Below the pieces are notes generated by a model that was not told the DNA's origin, did no database searches, and worked only from the letters and a program-made list of their open reading frames with translations. The translations under genes and the position numbers were made by a program. Of a DNA stretch of 10,547 nt, positions 1 through 5,562 are shown in pieces; the first letter of the stretch is position 1; each line of letters starts with the position of its first letter. Source of the stretch: DMER01 sp003451645 (GTDB lineage Bacteria; Pseudomonadota; Alphaproteobacteria; Micropepsales; Micropepsaceae). The stretch spans positions 1-10,547 of the forward strand of contig DALYLR010000068.1 in assembly GCA_031976175.1 (NCBI GenBank), read 5' to 3'.

Positions 1-37
1 GATCGGAAACCGGTCTCATCGGACTTCATCAGGGCCA

Positions 38-79
38 GCGGACATGAGCGCCGCATCGACAGGCCGAATACATGTCCGC
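38..79. repeat. 9-bp perfect inverted repeat with a 24-nt spacer
   Basis: GCGGACATG at 38-46 is the exact reverse complement of CATGTCCGC at 71-79. The right arm, extended to 72-82, recurs inverted at 1922-1932 as an 11-bp match, so the octamer GCGGACAT occurs three times, all in the AT-richer left part of the window. It may be an operator, or a remnant of a mobile-element end. No gene is recognisable in positions 1-140. One frame stays open from 1 to 168 but has no start codon and no recognisable product. Confidence 0.45.
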
Positions 80-140
80 ACCCAGCCACAATCGCCAGAG
101 CGAACCAAATTCATCCTTGCATCCAGGGGGCCGTCCATAC

Positions 141-975
141 ATGTCCCCACAATTTGCTACTTCGCTAACTCAGGATATGGACAAACCTAAAAACATCACG
201 CTCTAGCCGGGTCGAGAGAGCATTCGCGACGGTTCCCCGTGAAGCATTCTTGGGCAGAGGCCCTTGGCCAATCTATAGCTACCCATCAAGCTACGCCCTA
301 ACTGCAACGAATGATCCATGCGAGGTTTATCGCGATGTCGTTGTCGGGTTGATTCCAGAAATGGGAATAAACAATGGACAACCCAGCTTGCATGCTCACT
401 GTATTGGTCTGCTCAATCCTCAGCCGGCTGAGACGGTCGTACACATTGGTGCGGGAGGCGGTTATTACACCGCCATACTGGCGCAGCTCGCTTGCGACGG
501 TGAGGTCCACGCTTATGAAATCGAACCAGACTTGGCTGCGCGCGCGCACAAAAATCTAATCGGATTCGCCAATGTAAGGATGCACGCTGCATCTGGCGTA
601 GACAGGCAATTGCCGAGTTGCACCGCGATTTATGTGAACGCAGGAAGCTCCCAACCGATGAATAGCTGGTTGGATGCTTTATTACCAAATGGACGACTAA
701 TCTTTCCCATGACATCCGAGAGCCTCATGGGCGGGATGGTGCATCTCGCGTACACTAAGGAGAATGTCTTTTCGGCGCGTATCATCAGGCCGGTCGGCTT
801 TATCCCTTGTGTCGGGGCGAGAAACTCTTCGAAGGATTCCGCGCTAGCGGACGCATTCAACGAAGGAGAATGGCGTAATGTGCGTTCTCTTCTTCGAGGT
901 ACCGAGCCGGACAAGACCTATTGGTTTGCGGCAGATGACTGTTGGTTCTCCACACGAGATGCCGCTGAATTCTGA
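141..975 (+). CDS. Protein-L-isoaspartate O-methyltransferase-like SAM methyltransferase, N-terminus frameshifted
   Basis: This is a class I SAM-dependent methyltransferase related to protein-L-isoaspartate (PCMT-type) methyltransferases. Numbered from the TTG at 250, the visible motifs are NNGQPSLHA (41-49), the SAM-binding strand and glycine loop VVHIGAGGGYYTAILA (63-78), the acidic motif YEIEP (89-93) and YVNAGSSQP (128-136). The TTG is not the real N-terminus. The same frame continues upstream through VERAFATVPREAF, which is typical family sequence, but has no usable start before a stop at 166-168. An ATG at 141, preceded by AGGGGG at 125-130, opens the neighbouring frame. Removing one base from the A5 run at 189-193 would join the two into a protein of about 277 residues, near the usual family size. 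As written the gene is therefore frameshifted, or the run is misread. The C-terminus looks complete. The substrate is unknown. Confidence 0.75.
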
Positions 976-1056
976 CCAACCGTCCGCAGCCAACAGTAGG
1001 AACGTACGTCTGGTTCCGCATCGATCATGCTCCGAGCGCAATCCTAGTCTGGTGTT

Positions 1057-1081
1057 GCACATCACAAGAATTATGCACCAG
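1057..1081. repeat. 25-bp direct repeat, left copy, flanking the ArsR-VOC operon
   Basis: The 25 bases starting GCACATCACAAGAA and ending TATGCACCAG recur at 1866-1890 with one mismatch (T at 1071, A in the right copy). This copy ends 8 bp before the VOC stop codon. It also forms a small inverted repeat with its left flank: CTGGTG at 1049-1054 pairs with CACCAG at 1076-1081. It could be a recombination or insertion-sequence scar. Confidence 0.7.
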
Positions 1082-1089
1082 TCGAAGGC

Positions 1090-1488
1090 TCAGGGCTGCT
1101 GGCCTGTCATTTGCACGAGCTGAATCAGGTTTCCGCAAGTGTCGTCGAGAACCGCCATTCTCACAGTTCCGGCGTCCCTTGGTTCTAAGGTGAACCGTAC
1201 GTCGAGACCACGAAGCCGTTTGAATTCTGCGTCAAGGTCATCCACTTGAAATGAAGTAACCGGTATTCCGTCTTGAACCAATGCACTCTTGTAAGGGTTC
1301 ACCGCAGGATGTGCGCTGGGCTCGAGTAACAATTCTGTTCCATCCGGTTGTTCAGATGCGACGACCGTGAGCCAACGGTATTCACCCATTGAAATGTCGT
1401 GCTTCACTCTGAAGCCGAGCTTTTTGGTATAAAACTCTAAAGCCTTTGCTTGATCGTCGACAAAAACGCTTGTGACATAGATACGCAT
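1090..1488 (-). CDS. VOC-superfamily (glyoxalase/bleomycin-resistance fold) protein
   Basis: This 132-residue protein has the vicinal-oxygen-chelate layout of two beta-alpha-beta modules, about residues 2-58 and 74-127. Typical signatures are VFVDDQAKALEFY (8-20), TELLLEP (51-57), SFQVDDLDAEF (79-89) and DDTCGNLIQLVQ (115-126). By rough alignment the classical metal-ligand positions hold V5, V77 and Q123, with only E52 conserved. The protein may therefore bind a small organic molecule without being a metal-dependent glyoxalase or dioxygenase. The substrate is unknown. It starts with ATG, 14 nt after the arsR-family stop, and has GGGAG 9 nt upstream, so the two genes form one operon read leftwards. 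VOC proteins are often paired with ArsR regulators, which suggests substrate-induced derepression. Base composition is more AT-rich than in the backbone genes. Confidence 0.85.
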   Translation of the reverse strand: MRIYVTSVFVDDQAKALEFYTKKLGFRVKHDISMGEYRWLTVVASEQPDGTELLLEPSAHPAVNPYKSALVQDGIPVTSFQVDDLDAEFKRLRGLDVRFTLEPRDAGTVRMAVLDDTCGNLIQLVQMTGQQP

Positions 1489-1502
1489 CGGCCCTTACTC
1501 CC

Positions 1503-1793
1503 CTAAAGATAAGCCTTCTTTGTTAGTTCCATTGCCTTTCGCAATGGAACGAGATTTACGGAGTGGACCTTCGTTCGCCCCTTCCAGACAACTTCGACCA
1601 ACCCAGATGCTTCCAATGTTTCCAGATGCTGGGAAATCGTTTGTCGCGACAACGCCAATCCACCGTCGGCTATCGACGACGCGCAAATCTCAAATAGTGA
1701 TTGTTCAGGACGCGTCAGCAATGAAGCCAAGATTCTTCGCCGCTCTCGATGCGCGAGCGCTTTGAACACAAGGTCAATCTGATCGTCCTGCAC
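1503..1793 (-). CDS. ArsR-family winged-helix transcriptional repressor
   Basis: This 96-residue protein has the ArsR/SmtB fold. FKALAHRERRRILASLL (10-26) is the conserved first helical segment. The recognition helix lies within LSRQTISQHLETLEASGLV (48-66), and the wing is VEVVWKGRTKVHSVN (66-80). There is one cysteine (C37) and no CxC metal-sensing motif, so it is not an arsenic or zinc sensor of the classical type. The start is GTG at 1793-1791. The next upstream in-frame codons are TTA, GTC and then a stop, so no longer form is possible. A 20-bp palindrome 11 bp upstream is the expected dimer-binding site, and repression of its own operon is the natural inference. No Shine-Dalgarno sequence precedes the GTG, and the predicted transcript begins within a few bases of it, consistent with leaderless translation. 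The inducer is unknown, probably a ligand of the VOC partner. Confidence 0.9.
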   Translation of the reverse strand: MQDDQIDLVFKALAHRERRRILASLLTRPEQSLFEICASSIADGGLALSRQTISQHLETLEASGLVEVVWKGRTKVHSVNLVPLRKAMELTKKAYL

Positions 1794-1800
1794 TAAGACT

Positions 1801-1829
1801 TAATATGCAGTAATATTACTGCATGTCAA
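1801..1829 (-). promoter_or_regulatory. Promoter of the arsR-VOC operon
   Basis: On the minus strand a perfect -35 TTGACA lies at 1829-1824. The best -10 candidates are CATATT (1807-1802, spacing 16) and TATTAA (1805-1800, spacing 18). Either places transcription initiation near 1793-1796, essentially at the GTG start codon. Confidence 0.7.
1805..1824. promoter_or_regulatory. Perfect 20-bp palindromic operator of the ArsR-family repressor
   Basis: ATGCAGTAATATTACTGCAT is identical to its own reverse complement across all 20 bases. It fills the spacer between the -35 and -10 of the leftward promoter. A dimer bound there would exclude RNA polymerase, the usual ArsR-family mechanism. Assignment to the adjacent regulator is by position. 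Confidence 0.85.
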
Positions 1830-1865
1830 GCCGAGCGCGCCGCAACTTGCAATTCGGCAAGTCGC

Positions 1866-1890
1866 GCACATCACAAGAAATATGCACCAG
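1866..1890. repeat. 25-bp direct repeat, right copy
   Basis: This copy matches 1057-1081 at 24 of 25 positions in the same orientation. It lies 73 bp upstream of the arsR-family start, so the two copies enclose the regulator, the VOC gene and their promoter with almost nothing else. GC-rich backbone sequence begins shortly to its right. Confidence 0.7.
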
Positions 1891-1920
1891 AAAAGCGCCC
1901 CTGAAATGATTGGCCGTTCT

Positions 1921-1951
1921 TGGTGCGGACATCAGGTGCGGTTAGGCACCA
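1921..1951. other. Small stem-loop region before msrB
   Basis: GGTGC at 1935-1939 pairs with GCACC at 1946-1950, and alternatively TGGTGC at 1921-1926 pairs with GCACCA at 1946-1951. No T-run follows, so this is not a convincing terminator. It sits at the change from AT-richer to GC-rich DNA and includes the third GCGGACAT copy. No clear promoter for msrB is visible between here and 2034. Confidence 0.3.
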
Positions 1952-2034
1952 CCGCCGCGAGGCTTGGACCCTCACAGCCCCTCCCCGTTTCGTGACTGGC
2001 GCGTGGGGCTCGGGGTCGGGTAGAGCTTCGGTGT

Positions 2035-2547
2035 ATGAACACACCACCACTCTCTGCGACGCGCCGGCGGCTGTTGGCCCTTGGCGCCATTTTGTCCGCC
2101 GGGGCGGCCTTGGGCCTCGGCCACAAGAGCCTGGCCGCGGGCAAGCCGGGCCCCTTTGAACTCACCTTGAGCGAGGCGGAATGGCGCAAGCGCCTGACGC
2201 CGGAACAATTCTATGTCCTGCGCGAGCACGGCACGGAGCGCGCCTTTACCAGCCCCTTGGACCAGGAAAAGCGCAAGGGCGTGTTTCACTGCGCGGGCTG
2301 CGATCTGGCGTTGTTCAGCTCACAGACGAAATATGACAGCGGCACCGGTTGGCCCAGCTTTTGGGAGCCGCTTCCCAAGGCGATCGGCACCAGCGTGGAC
2401 ACGAGCTATTTCTCTGTGCGCACCGAGGTGCATTGCCGGCGCTGCGGCGGGCATTTGGGACACGTCTTCGACGACGGCCCCAAGCCCACGGGCCTGCGCT
2501 ATTGCATGAATGGCGTGGCGATGGTGTTCAAGCCGGCGGCGGGCTAG
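2035..2547 (+). CDS. msrB: Exported peptide-methionine (R)-S-oxide reductase MsrB
   Basis: MsrB reduces the R epimer of methionine sulfoxide in oxidised proteins. The 170-residue product carries the zinc-site cysteine pairs C86/C89 and C134/C137, the family signature GTGWPSFWEP (103-112), HLGHVFDDGP (140-149) and the catalytic cysteine C157 in RYCMN. These are the only five cysteines. No extra resolving cysteine is present, so regeneration must use another route or donor. Residues 1-36 form an export signal: ATRRRLLALG (8-17) resembles a twin-arginine motif, followed by a hydrophobic stretch and an alanine-rich site (SLAAG). Tat export would fit a zinc protein folded in the cytoplasm, but this is an inference. 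msrA follows 34 bp downstream in the same direction, so the two are probably co-transcribed and work in the periplasm on opposite stereoisomers. Confidence 0.95.
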   Translation: MNTPPLSATRRRLLALGAILSAGAALGLGHKSLAAGKPGPFELTLSEAEWRKRLTPEQFYVLREHGTERAFTSPLDQEKRKGVFHCAGCDLALFSSQTKYDSGTGWPSFWEPLPKAIGTSVDTSYFSVRTEVHCRRCGGHLGHVFDDGPKPTGLRYCMNGVAMVFKPAAG

Positions 2548-2581
2548 ATTTGTGTTTCTCGCAAACTTCAGGATGAAAACC

Positions 2582-3229
2582 ATGCGTGTGATTGTTGCGG
2601 CGCTGGCCGCCCTTATCGTTGGGGCCACGGCCCTCATCGCCAAGGATTTGACGCCCGCCCCCTATCCGCAAGTGCCCGCAGGCGCCGAGACGGCGATCTT
2701 TGCCATCGGCTGCTTCTGGTGCGCCGAGAGCGCCTTTGAAGGCAAGCCGGGGATTATCTCCGTCACCTCCGGCCACACGGGCGGGCAGACCAAGAACCCG
2801 ACCTATGAGGATGTGGGCCAAGGCGGCACGGGGCATGCCGAAGCGATCCTGATCGTCTATGACCCCAAGAAGACGACCTATGAGGACCTGCTCTACCGGT
2901 TTTGGCGCAACGCCGACCCCTACTCCGCCAACGGGCAATTCTGTGATCGGGGCAGCCAATACCGGCCGGAAATCTTCGTGAAGGACGCGGCGCAGCGCAA
3001 AGCCGCCGAAGCCTCCAAGGCCGAGTTGGAAAAGCAGGACAAGTTCAAGGGTAAGATCGTGGTCAAGATCACGGATGCCTCGACCTTCTATACGGCTGAG
3101 AAGTATCATCAGGACTTCGCGGTCCTGAACCCCGATCATTACAAGCGCTACCGCTTTGGCTGCGGGCGCGATGACCGGCTTGACGCGATCTGGGGCAAGG
3201 AGGCCCGCGCGGGCGATCCGGAGCATTGA
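2582..3229 (+). CDS. msrA: Exported peptide-methionine (S)-S-oxide reductase MsrA
   Basis: MsrA reduces the S epimer of methionine sulfoxide. In the 215-residue form the catalytic motif GCFWC is at 43-47 (C44 nucleophile), followed by TSGHTGG (62-68), GTGHAE (82-87), DPYSANGQFCDRGSQYR (112-128) and YHQDF (175-179). FGCGRD (192-197) supplies C194 as the likely resolving cysteine. An in-frame ATG at 2510 inside msrB would add residues encoded by msrB's end, and one at 2573 lies directly on the AGGA. The ATG at 2582 has AGGA (2570-2573) 8 nt upstream and begins a normal Sec-type signal (MRVIVAALAALIVGATALIA). I therefore chose 2582. The pair with MsrB points to periplasmic repair. No thioredoxin-like or DsbD-like electron donor is encoded in the window. 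Confidence 0.93.
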   Translation: MRVIVAALAALIVGATALIAKDLTPAPYPQVPAGAETAIFAIGCFWCAESAFEGKPGIISVTSGHTGGQTKNPTYEDVGQGGTGHAEAILIVYDPKKTTYEDLLYRFWRNADPYSANGQFCDRGSQYRPEIFVKDAAQRKAAEASKAELEKQDKFKGKIVVKITDASTFYTAEKYHQDFAVLNPDHYKRYRFGCGRDDRLDAIWGKEARAGDPEH

Positions 3230-3246
3230 GGGGGGCGGCGCCCCTT
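3230..3246 (+). terminator. Weak stem-loop just after msrA
   Basis: GGGGC at 3232-3236 pairs with GCCCC at 3240-3244 around a 3-nt loop directly after the msrA stop. Only two T residues follow, so intrinsic termination would be inefficient at best. It may only attenuate read-through into the next two genes. Confidence 0.35.
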
Positions 3247-3278
3247 GACCACGAGGGCGAGGATGATACGTTTGTGCG

Positions 3279-3530
3279 ATGTTGAAAACGAAACACCAAG
3301 GCAAACTGTCAAAGCGCAGATCAGCGTCAAAGGATGCGCAGTCGCTGTTTCGCGAAGAGCGGGATATTCTTGTTCGAACATTGGGCGTAACGGCGGCCCA
3401 ACGCTTCCTTGATGCTGCGTTAAAAATGCGCGCCCGGCATATGGCTTCTGAAAAGGACATGCTACGGCAGTTGCACTCTGAAGGCATTCTGACCAAAAGC
3501 GGGCGGCTCTCCCGGAACTACGGGGGATAG
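3279..3530 (+). CDS. Small basic protein of unknown function, putative antitoxin partner
   Basis: I do not recognise this 83-residue protein as a named family. It has a strongly basic N-terminus (KTKHQGKLSKRRSASK, 3-18), a helical middle (LFREERDILVRTLG and AAQRFLDAALKMRARHM), and a short C-terminal segment ending SGRLSRNYGG. The basic tail could bind DNA, RNA or an acidic partner. It lies immediately before an ADP-ribosyltransferase-like gene in the same direction, and the end of its coding sequence appears to carry the ribosome-binding site of that gene (GGGGGA, 3522-3527). The order small protein first, enzyme-like protein second, is that of many toxin-antitoxin operons. The antitoxin role is inferred from order and size only. 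Its own Shine-Dalgarno is poor (AGGA at 3260-3263 is 15 nt away). Composition is less GC-rich than msrA. Confidence 0.7.
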   Translation: MLKTKHQGKLSKRRSASKDAQSLFREERDILVRTLGVTAAQRFLDAALKMRARHMASEKDMLRQLHSEGILTKSGRLSRNYGG

Positions 3531-3556
3531 TCCTGGACAGACTAACGGCGTCGTTT

Positions 3557-4126
3557 GTGCTGGGTTTCCATGGCTGTGACCGCGCCGCAGGTGAGGCGTT
3601 GCTGAACAATCAGTCACCTGTTCCGTCGAATGAGGACTATGATTGGCTCGGGCCAGGCGTGTATTTCTGGGAAGCCAACCCAGTTAGAGGGCTTCAATTC
3701 GCCCGCGAAAAGGCGAAGCGTAAGGGTGGCCGTCTGAAGGAGCCTTTTGTCGTGGGGGCCATCTTGGATTTAGGACGATGCTTGGACCTAACCACCGCTG
3801 CAAGTATTGCGAAGCTCTCCATCGCCTTCAAGATTCTTGAAGAGGAGCATCAAGCGTCAGGCAGGCCCTTGCCTCAGAATTCGAGTGATCCGGACAGTCT
3901 GCGGCGGTTTCTGGACTGCGCAGTGATCCGCAGGGTCCATTCGATTGTCGAACAAAGCGGCGAGCTCGCCTTTGATACTGTTCGCGGTATCTTTCAAGAG
4001 GGCCGCCCGGCCTTCCCTGGCAGTGGCATCCTCCATAAGACACATGTGCAAATCGCGGTTCGAAACCCTAACAACATCAAGGGATTCTTCCGTGTCCGTC
4101 CTGAATTCTTGACTGGCGCAGTTTAG
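3557..4126 (+). CDS. Predicted PARP-like ADP-ribosyltransferase-fold protein, candidate toxin
   Basis: This 189-residue protein shows the layout of the PARP-type ADP-ribosyltransferase fold. FHG (4-6) carries the NAD-binding histidine H5. DYDWLGPGVYFWE (27-39) matches the G-x-G-[IV]-Y-F motif with Y36. HVQIAVRNPNNIKGFFRV (163-180) resembles the last catalytic strand, where Q165 would take the third H-Y-[E/D/Q] position. I infer NAD-dependent transfer of ADP-ribose to a protein or nucleic acid. This is not demonstrated, and the family name is uncertain. GTG at 3557 begins almost at the first strand and lacks a Shine-Dalgarno sequence. An in-frame CTG at 3533 has GGGGGA 5 nt upstream and would add eight residues (LDRLTASF), so the true start may be that non-standard codon. 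It follows the 83-residue gene by 26 bp, or by 2 bp from the CTG. Its stop overlaps the convergent gor stop by 4 bp. Confidence 0.7.
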   Translation: MLGFHGCDRAAGEALLNNQSPVPSNEDYDWLGPGVYFWEANPVRGLQFAREKAKRKGGRLKEPFVVGAILDLGRCLDLTTAASIAKLSIAFKILEEEHQASGRPLPQNSSDPDSLRRFLDCAVIRRVHSIVEQSGELAFDTVRGIFQEGRPAFPGSGILHKTHVQIAVRNPNNIKGFFRVRPEFLTGAV

Positions 4127-5484
4127 GCAGAGCGGGTCCGCATGGTGACGAGTTCCTCGGCCGCACTGGGGTGGAGCGCCATGGTCGCGTCGAAATCGGC
4201 CTTGGTGGCTTTCATCTTGATGGCAATGCCAACGCATTGGATCATCTCGGCCGCGTCTGCCCCCACAATGTGACAGCCGAGCACGCGGTCGGACTGTGCG
4301 TCGACCACCAACTTCATCAAGGTGCGGGTCTCGCGGCCGGACAAGGTGTGCTTCATGGGGCGGAACACGGATTTGTAGATGGCGAGGCTGTGCCCGCCTT
4401 TGCGCGCCATCTCCTCCGAAAGTCCCACGGTGCCGATCTCCGGCGTGGTGAAGACGGCCGTGGGCACATCGCTGTGGTCGCAGGACGTAGGCTTGCCGCC
4501 AAAGACCGTATCGGCAAAGGCATGGCCCTCACGGATCGCCACGGGGGTGAGGTTGATGCGGTTGGTGACGTCGCCCACCGCATAAATGCTGGGGACGGAG
4601 GATCGACTAAAGTGGTCGACCTTGACCGCGCGGCCCTCGCCCACGGTCTCAACGCCCGCGCGCTCCAGGCCCAGCCCATCCGTGTCCGCAACCCGTCCCA
4701 CCGCCATAAGAATGCAGTCCGCGCGCAGCTCCAGCCCATTGGTGGTGTAAGCGACCTTCTCTCCGCCCTTGTCCTCGAGGCCGGTAAACACCGCATTGGT
4801 GATCACGCGGATGCCCTTGGCCTCCATCTCGCGGCGCAAATGAGCGCGCACATCGCCGTCAAAGCCGCGCAGGATCTGATCGCCGCGATAGACCAGCGTG
4901 ACCTCCGCGCCCAGCCCGCGGAAGATACACGCGAACTCCAAGGCGATGTAGCCGCCGCCCGCGACGATCACGCGCTTGGGCAATTTGGGCAGGTGAAAGA
5001 CCTCGTTGGAGGTGATCGTATGTTCAATGCCGGGCAGATCGTCCGGCAGCCAGGGCTTGCCGCCCGTGGCGATCAAGATCGTCCGCGCAGTGATCTCTTG
5101 GCCGGAGGACAGGCGCACATTGTTGGGCCCCGTGATGGTGGCCCGTTCTTCGAAAATGGCGACGCCCGCAGTCTCAAGACCTTTGCGGTAGGCGCCTGAG
5201 AGGCGCGCGATTTCCCGGTCCTTGTTGGCGATGAGGGTATGCCAGTCGAAGGTGGCGCCCTTGACCGTCCAGCCAAAGCCCTCGGCATCGGCAAAGTCGC
5301 TGGCAAAATGGCTGGCATAGACCATGAGCTTTTTGGGGACGCAGCCCCGGATCACGCAGGTGCCGCCAATGCGATAGGCCTCGGCGGCCGCAACCTTGGC
5401 GCCATGGCCCGCCGCAATGCGCGAGGCGCGCGTGCCGCCAGAGCCAATGCCGATAGTGAACAGATCATAGTCGAAGCTTGTCAT
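4123..5484 (-). CDS. gor: Glutathione-disulfide reductase
   Basis: This cytosolic flavoenzyme reduces glutathione disulfide with NADPH. The 453-residue protein has the FAD-binding GIGSGG loop (12-17), the redox-active pair C43/C48 in GGTCVIRGCVPKK (40-52), and a second nucleotide-binding loop GGGYIALEFA (176-185). R200 and R206, after strand VTLVY, favour NADPH over NADH. It also has FAD-contacting YAVGDV (301-306) and, near the C-terminus, the catalytic HPSAAEE (438-444, with H438 and E443). Length is normal for the family. No Shine-Dalgarno sequence is evident before ATG 5484. The gene lies 78 bp downstream of the beta-lactamase-fold gene and below rpiA on the same strand. In many alphaproteobacteria rpiA and gor are close neighbours, so the gene between them is the variable part. 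With msrA/msrB nearby the setting is redox defence. Confidence 0.95.
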   Translation of the reverse strand: MTSFDYDLFTIGIGSGGTRASRIAAGHGAKVAAAEAYRIGGTCVIRGCVPKKLMVYASHFASDFADAEGFGWTVKGATFDWHTLIANKDREIARLSGAYRKGLETAGVAIFEERATITGPNNVRLSSGQEITARTILIATGGKPWLPDDLPGIEHTITSNEVFHLPKLPKRVIVAGGGYIALEFACIFRGLGAEVTLVYRGDQILRGFDGDVRAHLRREMEAKGIRVITNAVFTGLEDKGGEKVAYTTNGLELRADCILMAVGRVADTDGLGLERAGVETVGEGRAVKVDHFSRSSVPSIYAVGDVTNRINLTPVAIREGHAFADTVFGGKPTSCDHSDVPTAVFTTPEIGTVGLSEEMARKGGHSLAIYKSVFRPMKHTLSGRETRTLMKLVVDAQSDRVLGCHIVGADAAEMIQCVGIAIKMKATKADFDATMALHPSAAEELVTMRTRSA

Positions 5485-5562
5485 GGGGAGGACCTTTGCC
5501 TGTGAGGCTGACCCCCAACCTGCCCCGGGGCGCGCTTGCCCGCAACCGGTCTCACAGAGAAT

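Noticed and set aside
999..1017. GGAAC/GTTCC hairpin after the methyltransferase as a terminator
   Set aside because: The stem is only 5 bp with a 9-nt loop and no T-run follows.
1071..1079. TTATGCACC as a DnaA box within the 25-bp repeat
   Set aside because: It differs from the consensus at the last base, is altered in the second copy, and no box cluster or AT-rich unwinding region is present.
1049..1081. Integron attC-like site in the left repeat and its flank
   Set aside because: The inverted arms are only 6 bp and the core sites expected of attC are missing.
2510..2581. Longer msrA start overlapping msrB
   Set aside because: The extension translates the end of msrB out of frame and would bury the signal peptide. 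AGGA with 8-nt spacing supports ATG 2582.
2528..3496. Long minus-strand open frame of 322 codons antisense to msrA
   Set aside because: It has no recognisable motif, overlaps the well-supported msrA and the next gene, and is typical of an open antisense frame in GC-rich coding DNA.
4171..5199. Plus-strand open frame of 342 codons antisense to gor
   Set aside because: It lies wholly inside gor, is rich in G, A, H and D as antisense GC-rich frames are, and shows no domain.
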